A stretch of DNA of 60,754 nucleotides. Origin: Nitrospirota bacterium (GTDB lineage Bacteria > Nitrospirota > Thermodesulfovibrionia > Thermodesulfovibrionales > UBA9159). Position 1 is the first letter of the stretch. Every line of letters starts with the position of its first letter. Below the pieces are notes generated by a model that made no database searches, was not told the origin of the DNA, and was given only the letters and a program-made list of their open reading frames with translations. Where the stretch lies: the NCBI GenBank assembly GCA_023475105.1, contig JAMCWJ010000037.1, forward strand, positions 1 to 60,754. The letters are read 5' to 3'. Shown piece by piece: positions 37,691 to 46,030 of this stretch. The translations under genes were made by a program, and so were the position numbers.

Positions 37691-38464
37691 ATGGTTCCCT
37701 ATCCGAACATAAACCCTGTGATCGTTACCATAGGCCCTTTTGCGATCCGCTGGTACGGAATGATGTACCTCGCCGGATTCACCGCATCCTACCATCTCGT
37801 GAAATACCAGATGAAAAAGAAAAGATTGAAGTTTGGCACGGATTTTGTGGCTTCCCTGTATACCTATCTCATTGTAGGCCTCCTGATCGGCGCACGTCTC
37901 GGGTACGTGCTCTTCTATGACTTGGCGAATTATCTGAGGCATCCCATCGAGATATTCGCAGTCTGGCACGGAGGAATGTCCTTTCACGGCGGTCTCATCG
38001 GGAGCATTCTCGGGGGCGTCTTCTTCTGCAAACAGGCGCGGGTGGATGCGTGGCAGATCGCCGACCTCGTTATCGTGACGGCTCCCATAGGGCTCGGCCT
38101 CGGAAGGATCGGGAACTTCATCAACGGCGAACTTTTCGGAAGGGTGACGGATGTACCCTGGGCCATGGTTTTTCCCCAGGGCGGTCCGTTGCCGAGGCAC
38201 CCTTCGGAGCTGTATGAGTTCTTGCTCGAAGGCGTCGTGCTTTTCACCGTGCTCTGGGTCCTGAAAGACAGGAAGTGGCGCTCTGGAATACTTTCCTCCC
38301 TCTTTCTGATCCTCTACGGCCTGTTCAGGTTCTTCGTAGAATTCTTCAGGCAACCCGACGCGCAGCTCGGCTTCGTCCTCGGTCCGTTCACTATGGGACA
38401 GGTACTCAGCGCCTTCATGGTGCTTGCGGGGGGCCTGCTCCTCTCACTCAGACGAAAGGCTTGA
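37691..38464 (+). CDS. lgt: Prolipoprotein diacylglyceryl transferase
   Basis: 257 aa, inner-membrane enzyme that attaches diacylglycerol to the lipobox Cys of prolipoproteins. It has about seven membrane segments. The signature GLGRIGNFINGELFGR and HGGMSFHGG are present, with RHPSELYEFLLEG near the end. The frame is open from 37610, but MVPYPNINPV is the natural start and a TATAAT at 37664-37669 lies between the two. A near-palindrome (GAGTGAA/TTCGCTC at 38463-38480) overlaps the stop and may act as a two-way terminator with the convergent dehydrogenase gene. Confidence 0.94.
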   Translation: MVPYPNINPVIVTIGPFAIRWYGMMYLAGFTASYHLVKYQMKKKRLKFGTDFVASLYTYLIVGLLIGARLGYVLFYDLANYLRHPIEIFAVWHGGMSFHGGLIGSILGGVFFCKQARVDAWQIADLVIVTAPIGLGLGRIGNFINGELFGRVTDVPWAMVFPQGGPLPRHPSELYEFLLEGVVLFTVLWVLKDRKWRSGILSSLFLILYGLFRFFVEFFRQPDAQLGFVLGPFTMGQVLSAFMVLAGGLLLSLRRKA

Positions 38465-38478
38465 GTGAAATATTTCGC

Positions 38479-39504
38479 TCATCCGATCAGAAGGACCTTC
38501 GCCCCCCGGATCTTTCTCTCTTTCAGTTCTCCCAGGGCCTTGTTCGCCTCTTCCAGCCTGTAGGTCTGAACCTCGGGTTTGATCGGGACCTCCGAAGCCA
38601 GCTTCAGAAACTCCGCCACGTCTTTCCTCGTGAGGTTTGCCACACTCTTTATCTCTTTTTCCATCCAGAGATGGGCTCCGTAATCGATCCCCAAAAGGGC
38701 CTCCTTGTCTCTCTCCTCCTTCCTGATCGCATTGATAACGAGTCTTCCGCCTTTTTCGAGATTCTTCATCGTTTCTACAACCGGCTTCCACGCGGGGGTC
38801 GTGTCGATTGCGGCGCGAAGTCTTTCGGGTGATTCCTCACCGATATCACCAGTCCAGTATGCCCCCAGTTCGAGGGCAAACTCTCTTTCTTCCTTTGTCC
38901 TCGAAAAGACAAATATCCTGGAAGCCGGATACCTATGGGCGACCATCTTGATTACGAGATGGCCCGACGCTCCGAAACCCGTCAGGCCGATAGTGTCTCC
39001 GTCCCTTATTCCGCAGAGTCTGAGAGAACGATACCCGATCGCCCCTGCACAAAGGAGAGGAGCAGCTTCAAAGTCGGACAACCCGTCGGGAATCGGGTAC
39101 GCAAAATCTTCCCGAACAGTTACGTACTCGGCGTAGCCGCCGTGAGCGTCCCTTCCGGTCGCCCTGAAGTCATCGCAAAGGTTCTCATTGCCTTCGGTAC
39201 AGAACCTGCACTGTCCGCACGCCGAATAAATCCATCCGATACCGACCCTCTCGCCTTCTTCAAACTTTCCTGCCCTCGCCGTTCTTTCCACTCTTCCGAC
39301 AATCTGATGGCCCGGAATAACGGGGAGGACCGGGGGCGGGGTCCTTCCCTCTATTTCGTCAAGTTCGGTGTGGCAGACTCCGCACGCAACGACTCTTACC
39401 AGTATTTCTCCGTCCCCGGGGACCGGCTCCGGCATTTCCGCCGACACGAGGGGCGCTTTTCCCTCTTCGAATTCCTGGAGTTTTTTCAGAAGCATCGCCT
39501 TCAT
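38479..39504 (-). CDS. Zinc-dependent alcohol dehydrogenase (MDR family)
   Basis: 341 aa. Catalytic zinc ligands are in CGVCHTELDEIEG and PGHQIVG, and structural-zinc cysteines in SACGQCRFCTEGNENLC. The NAD(P)-binding motif is atypical, LTGFGASGHLVIK, as in other AdhA-like enzymes. It oxidises or reduces primary or medium-chain alcohols; the substrate is unknown. AGGAGG lies 8 bases before the ATG at 39504. It is convergent with lgt and divergent from the Smr gene. Confidence 0.92.
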   Translation of the reverse strand: MKAMLLKKLQEFEEGKAPLVSAEMPEPVPGDGEILVRVVACGVCHTELDEIEGRTPPPVLPVIPGHQIVGRVERTARAGKFEEGERVGIGWIYSACGQCRFCTEGNENLCDDFRATGRDAHGGYAEYVTVREDFAYPIPDGLSDFEAAPLLCAGAIGYRSLRLCGIRDGDTIGLTGFGASGHLVIKMVAHRYPASRIFVFSRTKEEREFALELGAYWTGDIGEESPERLRAAIDTTPAWKPVVETMKNLEKGGRLVINAIRKEERDKEALLGIDYGAHLWMEKEIKSVANLTRKDVAEFLKLASEVPIKPEVQTYRLEEANKALGELKERKIRGAKVLLIG

Positions 39505-39615
39505 CTCGATCCTCCTGCTTCCACCATAGCATTTTGTGAGCACAATGTTAAGACTGATCCATTTGTCGTCTTCAAAAGGTATAATGAAGAAAGCACCAGG
39601 GAACAGGCAGAGATC

Positions 39616-39942
39616 ATGACCGGATATAGCGGAGAAGGTGAAGAGGGTTCCGGGCCGGTGGAAATCCCGATTGACGGAACGCTGGACCTCCATACCTTTG
39701 ATCCCCGAGAGGTGAAGGATTTGCTTGCCGGGTATATCGGGGCGTGCAGGGAAAAGGGGATCTATGAGCTCCGCGTCATTCACGGAAAAGGAACCGGAAC
39801 CCTTCGGAAGACCGTTCACTCGATACTCCGGAGATTGCCGGGAATCGCTTCCTACAGGCTCGCAGGGGAAGACGGCGGAGGCTGGGGGGCGACACTTGTC
39901 ACACTGAAACCGTCCGGACGCCGAAAGACGGGATCGGCATGA
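39616..39942 (+). CDS. Smr-domain protein (MutS2 C-terminal-like)
   Basis: 108 aa, a free-standing small-MutS-related domain. The motifs LDLHTFDPREV, VIHGKGTGTLRKTV and the late GGWGATLV strand are all visible. Smr domains are nicking or RNA-cleaving nucleases, for example in ribosome rescue. I chose the ATG at 39616 since no earlier in-frame ATG leads directly into the domain. TATAAT at 39580-39585 lies 30 bases upstream. The stop overlaps the start of the glycosidase gene (ATGA). Confidence 0.85.
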   Translation: MTGYSGEGEEGSGPVEIPIDGTLDLHTFDPREVKDLLAGYIGACREKGIYELRVIHGKGTGTLRKTVHSILRRLPGIASYRLAGEDGGGWGATLVTLKPSGRRKTGSA

Positions 39943-41144
39943 CCGAGGTGTACCACGCACTCGGGCTGAACATGCATCAGCCTCTTGAAAATCTTCTCGC
40001 CCTGCATAATTCAGGGGAGCGCTGGGAGGCGAAACAGATCCTCTGGTGTTACGACCGCCCGACCAGGATGCTCGAAGGATACGAAGATGTTGCAAGATTG
40101 CATATGAGCTTTTCGGGCACCCTGCTGAAACAGTTCGAGGATCCGGCGATCAGGGAGACCTTCGACGACGTGGTTGATATGGAAGCTTTTCTCGGCCGTT
40201 ACAGGCGCTCCAATATAGAGTTCGTCGGCACCGGCCTGTATCATCCCATCTATCCCCTGACCCCGCCCGAGGACTGGGACGCGCATACCTCGTGGTGGAT
40301 CGGTCTCGGCCGCCATCTCCTCGGCAGAGAGCGCTTCCAGGGCTTCTGGCCTCCTGAAATGGGCTTTTGCATGGAAATGATTCCGATGCTGAAACGCAAC
40401 GGATACCGCTACGTGCTCGTCGATTCCTGGTACATCAAGCCCAGGCGCGAGATGCGATGGGAAGAGCTGCGTTACCGTCCGTATATCGCGAGGTATGGCG
40501 GCGCGGAGATTATTGTAATCCCCAGGGACAGAGAGCTTTCCGACTCCCAGGAATCGGGCCTCGATCCCGGATGGTTTCAGCATGAGGTCTATGAAAGAAC
40601 GAAGTGGTGCGACTTCCCCGCGCTCGTCACGACATGGACCGACGGTGAAAACGGCGGCTGGTTCAGAACAACGGACATCGAAAGTGGTTTCTGGGGGTAC
40701 TTCTACCATGCGCTCCTGCAGAGATACCGCGAGGGGAGGCTCGGTTTTACGCCGGTCCATATCAGCGAATACCTCGAAAAATATCCTCCCGCCGAAGAGG
40801 TCGATGTGCATCGCGGGGCCTGGAATACGGGACATCACTGGGGAGGAGACTTCACCCAGTGGACCGGCTCGCTGCTTCAGAAAAGAGGCTGGGATGAAGT
40901 GCGCAATGCCAGCGCCTATTACCATCGCGTCAAGACGCTTTTTGATGAGCGCTGGCACGTCGCCGCCAATCCCGAAGAGGCGCGCGACCTGATCGTCAAG
41001 GCGTACGACCGCATTCTCGAGGCCGAGACGAGTTGCAATTTCTACTGGGGCAGCCGCTGGGTACACCGCTCCTTCGACGACCTGGAACAGGCATACCATC
41101 TCCTTGACACCGCGACTGCCTTGCTCGGAGAAAAGAGAGGGTGA
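39939..41144 (+). CDS. Glycoside hydrolase family 57 (alpha-glucan-active) enzyme
   Basis: 401 aa, cytoplasmic. The N-terminal motif HALGLNMHQP, the nucleophile region GFWPPEMGF (E140) and TTWTDGENGGW (D235 as acid/base candidate) are typical GH57 motifs. GH57 enzymes include alpha-amylases, 4-alpha-glucanotransferases and branching enzymes; a small single-barrel protein like this acts on starch- or glycogen-type glucans. The specificity cannot be called. Its start overlaps the Smr gene stop, an odd pairing with no clear functional logic. Confidence 0.88.
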   Translation: MTEVYHALGLNMHQPLENLLALHNSGERWEAKQILWCYDRPTRMLEGYEDVARLHMSFSGTLLKQFEDPAIRETFDDVVDMEAFLGRYRRSNIEFVGTGLYHPIYPLTPPEDWDAHTSWWIGLGRHLLGRERFQGFWPPEMGFCMEMIPMLKRNGYRYVLVDSWYIKPRREMRWEELRYRPYIARYGGAEIIVIPRDRELSDSQESGLDPGWFQHEVYERTKWCDFPALVTTWTDGENGGWFRTTDIESGFWGYFYHALLQRYREGRLGFTPVHISEYLEKYPPAEEVDVHRGAWNTGHHWGGDFTQWTGSLLQKRGWDEVRNASAYYHRVKTLFDERWHVAANPEEARDLIVKAYDRILEAETSCNFYWGSRWVHRSFDDLEQAYHLLDTATALLGEKRG

Positions 41145-41298
41145 GCTCCGGTCTGCGGCCTCTGCTCCCGGATTTGCCCGAATAGGCTTGAAAAGGGACC
41201 GGGCGCGGCCCATCAAGTCATCACTTGCGCCGGCTGTTCCTACCAAAGACAAAAGCCGAAACCATCACTGCGAACAAGCAACCATACTTCTGCTTCAT
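41145..41298 (-). pseudogene. Possible remnant of a secreted di-haem cytochrome c peroxidase
   Basis: On the minus strand an excellent AGGAGGG site precedes ATG 41298. It opens a signal-peptide-like MKQKYGCLFAVMVSAFVFG that stops after 25 codons. In another frame just after the hydrophobic part (from about 41252) the sequence reads TAGASDDLMGRARSLFKPI and then ANPGAEAAD, which resembles the mature N-terminus of cytochrome c peroxidases (D-LM-RA-x-LFKPIPANP). No haem motif or later domain follows, as the GH57 gene begins here on the other strand. I read it as a truncated, frameshifted gene start. It could instead be a short secreted peptide. Confidence 0.35.
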
Positions 41299-41337
41299 AT
41301 CCACCCTCCTATGGTTTGGACGTTATAATGCACTGTG

Positions 41338-43734
41338 CTAATAAAGCAGGTATTTTTCTCGCATCCTACGGAAACGTTCAAGGCGGCTCTGCCACTCCCG
41401 TTCTATCGAAGCGGGCTCCTGTCCCTTCCTGACCGCGCGAATGATCCAGGGCGCACCCACGATATCGAGGGCCTTGTCGAGATGAAAGTCCTTCGGGTAA
41501 AGCCGGAAAAGGGCCGCTATGATCTCGATGCCGAGCACTGCAGGGTTCAGGGCGCGTCGATCGATGAGGCTTATTCTCACACCGCGGCATAGCCGGTCCT
41601 TGAAACGTCCCTTTGAAGGCGTGAAATCGACAGGGCTGAACCGGACTCCCCGAATCCCCCGGCTGCTCAGATAAGAGGCGAGCTCCTTTCCCCTCATCCA
41701 GGGCGCCCCGAGGAGTTCGAAGGGGGTCTGAGTCCCCCGGCCGACGCTCACGTTCGTACCTTCCACAAGCGCTACCCCCGGATAAAGAACAGTCTCTGTG
41801 AGCGACCTGAGGTTCGGGGAAGGGTTCACCCACGGAAGGCCGGTATCGTCGTACCAATCGTCGCGCTCATAGCCGCGCATCTTCACCACGTGCAATTCCG
41901 CGCCGATACGGTTTTCCTCATTGAACATTTCCGCCAATTCCCCCATCGTCATACCGTGCCTCACCGGCAGAGGGAAATAGCAGGTAAAGGATTTCCTGTC
42001 ATCCTCCGGCAGAAAACCCTGAACGATATCCGCGGCAATCGGATCAGGACGATCGAGGACATAGAATGCTATGCCCTTTTTCGCTGCCGCCTCCATCGCG
42101 TATGCCATTGTCGTGATATAGGTATAGAAACGCACTCCGACGCCCTGGACATCGAAGACGAGCGCATCAAGCCCCTCCAGCATTGTTTCGGTCGGACGGA
42201 CGACCTTTCCGTAGAGGCTGTACACGGGCAGCCCTGTCACCGGTTCACGGGTCTGTCCTCCGGAAGAAACTCCTTCTGAAGTCCCCGAAAGGCCGTGTTC
42301 CGGTGCGAAAAGGACCTTCAGTCTTACCCCCGGTGCCCGGTAAAGCAGATCGATCGTCCGTCTTCCCCGCGAATCCAGGCCCGAGTGGTTCGTGATAAGT
42401 CCGACACGCAGGCCGGTGAGAGGTGCAAAGCGTTCAGCCTCCAGTACGTCAATGCCGGTCCATACCTTCCCTTTTCGCGTTTCTTCAGGTCTCTCGGCAT
42501 CCGTTCCTTTGCCCGGCGACGGATAGGAATCCCCCGGCCCCTGCTTTGAACCGTATGCAGCGTACCCGAGGGACGAGGCCACAAGGGTCGATATCTCCGT
42601 GCGCAGAGTTGCTGCATCACCCCTGCCTTCGGGATGCAGCCTGCTGGTCAACACGATCACGTACGTCTTCGAGAAGGGATCGATCCACAGGGAAGTGCCT
42701 GTGAACCCGGTATGTCCGTATGAGCCGAAGGGGAAAGCGCCGCGAACCGAAGAGAAAGGGGAGTCGATATCCCAGCCAAGGCCGCGATGAATTTTCTGCA
42801 GGGAAGGACCTGAGGAGGACGTCATCCTTTTCACCGTATCCGCCTTCAGGATTCGGACGCCGTTGATTTCGCCTCCTTCGAGAAGCATCCTGGCAAAGAT
42901 CGAAAGGTCGTCGCACGTCGAAAAGAGTCCCGCGTGTCCCGCAACTCCGCCCATTCTTCGCGCGGAAGGGTCATGGACCTCTCCCCAGAGCATCCGTTTG
43001 CCGTTCCCATTCAGATACTCAGTCGGCGCGATACGCCTGCGAAGTTCGGGCGGAGGGGTGAATCCGGTATCCTTCATTCCGAGCGGCGCGAAAATCTTTT
43101 CGGCGCAATACACGTCCAGCGGCTTGCCGGAGATCCGTCGAACCAGTTCTCCCAGGATCTCAAAATTGATATCGCTGTAAATGAAGCGCGTCCCGGGCGG
43201 GCAGACCGGCCTTTCCTTTGCGATGAGCCGGAGGGCTTTTCCGTATCCCGACCATGCCGGTTTCAGGTCCAGATCCGGCCTGAGACCTGAAAAATGAGTG
43301 AGAAGCTGACGCACCGTAATAGCGCCCTTCCCTTTTGCCTTGAATTCGGGCCAGTAGCGTGCGACTGGGGCATCAAGACGCAATTTCCCGCTCTCTGCCA
43401 GTTGCATCACCGCAGTAGCAGTCGCAATGACCTTCGTGAGCGAAGAGAGATCAAAGATCGTATCGACCGTCATAGGCAGCCTCTCAGGAGTAACGGCACG
43501 ATACCCGAATGCCTTGCGATATATTACGCCGGTGCTGTCCCCGACAAGCACTACCGCACCCGGTATCTTCCCCGTGTCTATCGACTTGCCGACAATTGCG
43601 GCGATGGGAACGAGGTCCTCCGCCTTCGGCCCCTGAAGCTCCCCCCCCCGAGAAGGGACCGCCCAGAACGCTGCGGCGAAAACCGCCGCAAAAAGAAAAA
43701 CAAGAATGTTCCTGAAGGACCTCCCCCTGGTCAC
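41338..43734 (-). CDS. Serine hydrolase (beta-lactamase fold) fused to NamZ/DUF1343 exo-muramidase
   Basis: 798 aa, exported (signal-like N-terminus, basic then FRNILVFLFAAVFAAAF). The first half (about 35-380) is a class C beta-lactamase/esterase-type serine hydrolase with SSLTK (S98, K101), YSDINFE and GHTGFTG. The second half (about 410-798) is DUF1343, known as NamZ exo-beta-N-acetylmuramidase, with GIDVLEAERFAPLTG and APEHGLSGTSEG. Together these could trim peptidoglycan fragments: ester or amide cleavage plus MurNAc release. It starts at GTG 43734, overlapping the previous stop by four bases (GTGA). It is the last gene of a three-gene wall-active group. Confidence 0.9.
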   Translation of the reverse strand: MTRGRSFRNILVFLFAAVFAAAFWAVPSRGGELQGPKAEDLVPIAAIVGKSIDTGKIPGAVVLVGDSTGVIYRKAFGYRAVTPERLPMTVDTIFDLSSLTKVIATATAVMQLAESGKLRLDAPVARYWPEFKAKGKGAITVRQLLTHFSGLRPDLDLKPAWSGYGKALRLIAKERPVCPPGTRFIYSDINFEILGELVRRISGKPLDVYCAEKIFAPLGMKDTGFTPPPELRRRIAPTEYLNGNGKRMLWGEVHDPSARRMGGVAGHAGLFSTCDDLSIFARMLLEGGEINGVRILKADTVKRMTSSSGPSLQKIHRGLGWDIDSPFSSVRGAFPFGSYGHTGFTGTSLWIDPFSKTYVIVLTSRLHPEGRGDAATLRTEISTLVASSLGYAAYGSKQGPGDSYPSPGKGTDAERPEETRKGKVWTGIDVLEAERFAPLTGLRVGLITNHSGLDSRGRRTIDLLYRAPGVRLKVLFAPEHGLSGTSEGVSSGGQTREPVTGLPVYSLYGKVVRPTETMLEGLDALVFDVQGVGVRFYTYITTMAYAMEAAAKKGIAFYVLDRPDPIAADIVQGFLPEDDRKSFTCYFPLPVRHGMTMGELAEMFNEENRIGAELHVVKMRGYERDDWYDDTGLPWVNPSPNLRSLTETVLYPGVALVEGTNVSVGRGTQTPFELLGAPWMRGKELASYLSSRGIRGVRFSPVDFTPSKGRFKDRLCRGVRISLIDRRALNPAVLGIEIIAALFRLYPKDFHLDKALDIVGAPWIIRAVRKGQEPASIEREWQSRLERFRRMREKYLLY

Positions 43735-45032
43735 CTTCCTGCCACGAGGGACGGATATCGCTCGTTCTTTCTCTTCAGTCCCTGTTCTGAATAGTTGTTC
43801 TGCGGGTTCCAGAGCATCCATCCGCCGGAACCGAACTTTTCGGCGGCGTCGATCTGCTCCCGTATCTCTTTTCCCGTAAAGGGCCTCCTGTCAAACGCGT
43901 AGTCCCTGAACGACTGAAGCCAGGGCCTGAAACGCACAGAAGGAAGGCGAGTCCTCTCCCGGGCATTCTTAAGCGAAAGGTACACAATCTCGTGCGGATG
44001 AGCGACAGGATTCCTGTATCCGGGGATTCCGAACCTGAAGCCCGAGGGGTACAGCATCGGCGAGAAGTATTCAAGATGGGGAAGAAGGTCTTCAAGCTTC
44101 TGGCCGATAAGGGTGTCGTTGAGGTTCCAGCATACGTAGCCGAAAATGTCCGCCCCGACGAAAACATTATAAGGGAGAAGTCTCCTTCTTGCTTCCGCCA
44201 GGAAACCGGTTATGGCGCGTATCCTGTTTTCTTCCGTATTCGGCATCGAAAACCTGACGCCGGGGGCGTCGGGAAAACGGACGTAGTCGAATTGTATCTC
44301 ATCGAATCCGAACCGAGCAGCCTCGACCGCGACGTCGATATTGTAGTCCCAGACTTCCTTTCTGAAAGGGTCTGCCCAGGCGAGGCCCTCCCTATCTTTC
44401 CATATGCCGCCCAGAGCGTTCCTTACTGCCAGCCCGGGCTTTGCGAGAACAAAGGGGTCGTCCTTAAAGACCACGATTCTCGCAATGAGGTAAACCCCTT
44501 TGGCTTTCAAGGACCTGATCAACCCGCCCATGTCTTTCACGGTTATGATCCTCTGTGCGCCGACCTGAGAGGCGAGAGAGACCGCACTCCTGTAAGGGAT
44601 TATCCCTCTGTCGCCCTTCACGTCGATCACAAGGGCATTCAATTCCGTCTCCTCCAGCAGCTTCAGGGCGGAGTTCCGCAGGATGCGCGATCCTATACCG
44701 TACACAGTGAGGTAGAGGGCCTTGGGAGTGAAGGGAACCAGAGAGACCTCGGAGGGAAAGCTGAAAAGGGGAGAGACCATGGTCTGCTCCGCCCTCAGAT
44801 AGCCGTATGCCCTCACCGCGACCTTGTTTCCAGAGGTCTCGAGCGAAAACATCCCCCTTTCATCAGTGACGGTGCTTGCGAGCCCGGACGTTACGATTGC
44901 GCCTATGATCGGCCTTTTGCTGAGCGCATCGACGACCTTCCCGGCTGAGGTCTGGCCCCGCGCCGGCGACGGAATCACCGTCAGGAGCAAGCCGATCAGC
45001 AAAACGATGTAGTTCCTGTATGTGCCGATCAT
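43731..45032 (-). CDS. Secreted DUF4015 putative glycoside hydrolase with N-terminal regulatory-like beta domain
   Basis: 433 aa. A signal peptide (YIVLLIGLLLTVIPSPARG) precedes a small carboxypeptidase-regulatory-like domain (GKVVDALSKRPIIGAIVT). A TIM-barrel glycosidase of the DUF4015 family follows, with ALVIDVKGDRG, FDEIQFDYVRFPD and YFSPMLYPSGF. The substrate is unknown, but neighbours suggest cell-wall or surface glycans. Start choice: GTG 45044 (four codons upstream) is in frame, but a TGCTACAAT extended -10 ends at 45045, so ATG 45032 is preferred. Its stop is coupled to the NamZ fusion. Confidence 0.82.
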   Translation of the reverse strand: MIGTYRNYIVLLIGLLLTVIPSPARGQTSAGKVVDALSKRPIIGAIVTSGLASTVTDERGMFSLETSGNKVAVRAYGYLRAEQTMVSPLFSFPSEVSLVPFTPKALYLTVYGIGSRILRNSALKLLEETELNALVIDVKGDRGIIPYRSAVSLASQVGAQRIITVKDMGGLIRSLKAKGVYLIARIVVFKDDPFVLAKPGLAVRNALGGIWKDREGLAWADPFRKEVWDYNIDVAVEAARFGFDEIQFDYVRFPDAPGVRFSMPNTEENRIRAITGFLAEARRRLLPYNVFVGADIFGYVCWNLNDTLIGQKLEDLLPHLEYFSPMLYPSGFRFGIPGYRNPVAHPHEIVYLSLKNARERTRLPSVRFRPWLQSFRDYAFDRRPFTGKEIREQIDAAEKFGSGGWMLWNPQNNYSEQGLKRKNERYPSLVAGR

Positions 45033-45056
45033 CGTCACCGGCACATTGTAGCACAG

Positions 45057-45974
45057 TCAGCGATGAATCTTCTCATCAGCGCTTCCGGAGAGAATTCGTT
45101 CGAAGACCTTTCCCCGGCAGGAGTCCGTCATGAGGTAGCGGGGAAGCGCCATTATGTCGTCGAAGGGCGTCGAGCGACGCCTCTCTAGCGTGAATCCCGC
45201 ACTATATCCCGCCGTTCTTGCCTTCCCGATAAGGTCCTGATCATAGATGCCGAAAGGCCACGCGAGCATGTCGACCGTACCGCCCAGCTCCGCTCCTATC
45301 TTCTTCCTTGGCCGGGCTAACTGCATGTCTACGAACGTTTCATATTCCGCCGGGCCCAACCTCTTCTTTTCGGTCTTGAAATTCGGATGCCAATATGTGT
45401 GTGACTGAAAATCGAAGAGCCCGCTTTTCTTCAACACCCTCAGTTCATCCCATGTCATGGCATAACGGGCATTGGATATGGCGGAAGGGTAAAGGAAGAG
45501 CGTCACGGGCACGCCGTATTTCTTTACGAGCGGGAACATGTCCGTATACACCGACCTGTGGCCGTCGTCGGCAGTGATGACGACAGACTTTACCCGGGGG
45601 TGTGGCCCCTTCCCGCGATAGTAATCCACGAGCTGCCTGAGGGGTATGACGGTATATCCGTTCTCTTTCAGATACTTCAGGTGCGACTCAAAGACAGGAG
45701 TGGTCACGGTCATGCTGTCGGAAACCACAGGACCGAAGCGGTGGTACACGAGCACAGGGACGAGCGATCCTGAAAGATTGCCCGTCTCTTTCGCGTGTTC
45801 TCCCCTCACGGGGCGGAACGACAACAAGACGGCAAAAAGACAAAGGAGGACGAGCATCCTCCCTCTCACCAAAGGGGCGCTTCTCAAAGACCTTCTCCCT
45901 GATCCTTCACCAGAGGGTCCATGGCATCGAAATAGTATAACCCTTTTCACGCGCATATCCCCGTCCACTGGCAT
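45057..45974 (-). CDS. Secreted polysaccharide deacetylase (NodB domain)
   Basis: 305 aa. The NodB homology domain has VVITADDGHRSVYTD in place of the common TFDDG motif, and QSHTYWHPN provides the metal-binding histidines. WPFGIYD and ALPRYLM complete the domain. This form resembles PgaB-type or xylan/peptidoglycan deacetylases. The N-terminus is long and basic (about 38 residues) before the hydrophobic stretch MLVLLCLFAVLLSF. AGGAGG lies 6 bases before the ATG at 45974, which fixes this start. The gene heads the wall-glycan group; a TACAAT lies 13 bases upstream of the start. Confidence 0.87.
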   Translation of the reverse strand: MPVDGDMRVKRVILFRCHGPSGEGSGRRSLRSAPLVRGRMLVLLCLFAVLLSFRPVRGEHAKETGNLSGSLVPVLVYHRFGPVVSDSMTVTTPVFESHLKYLKENGYTVIPLRQLVDYYRGKGPHPRVKSVVITADDGHRSVYTDMFPLVKKYGVPVTLFLYPSAISNARYAMTWDELRVLKKSGLFDFQSHTYWHPNFKTEKKRLGPAEYETFVDMQLARPRKKIGAELGGTVDMLAWPFGIYDQDLIGKARTAGYSAGFTLERRRSTPFDDIMALPRYLMTDSCRGKVFERILSGSADEKIHR

Positions 45975-46030
45975 TTACTGCCTCCTCATTGTAAAATAAG
46001 AATCACCAGTTTCGTAAAGTGGAGAGCAGG

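Noticed and set aside
40011..41252. 413-codon minus-strand frame antisense to the GH57 gene
   Set aside because: GH57 motifs are intact on the plus strand. Only its first about 35 codons (41145-41252) are considered as part of a possible remnant.
41324..41329. Perfect TATAAT on the plus strand
   Set aside because: It would drive only antisense RNA into the end of the NamZ fusion, with no plus-strand gene downstream; the palindromic nature of the sequence also gives a minus-strand TATAAC.
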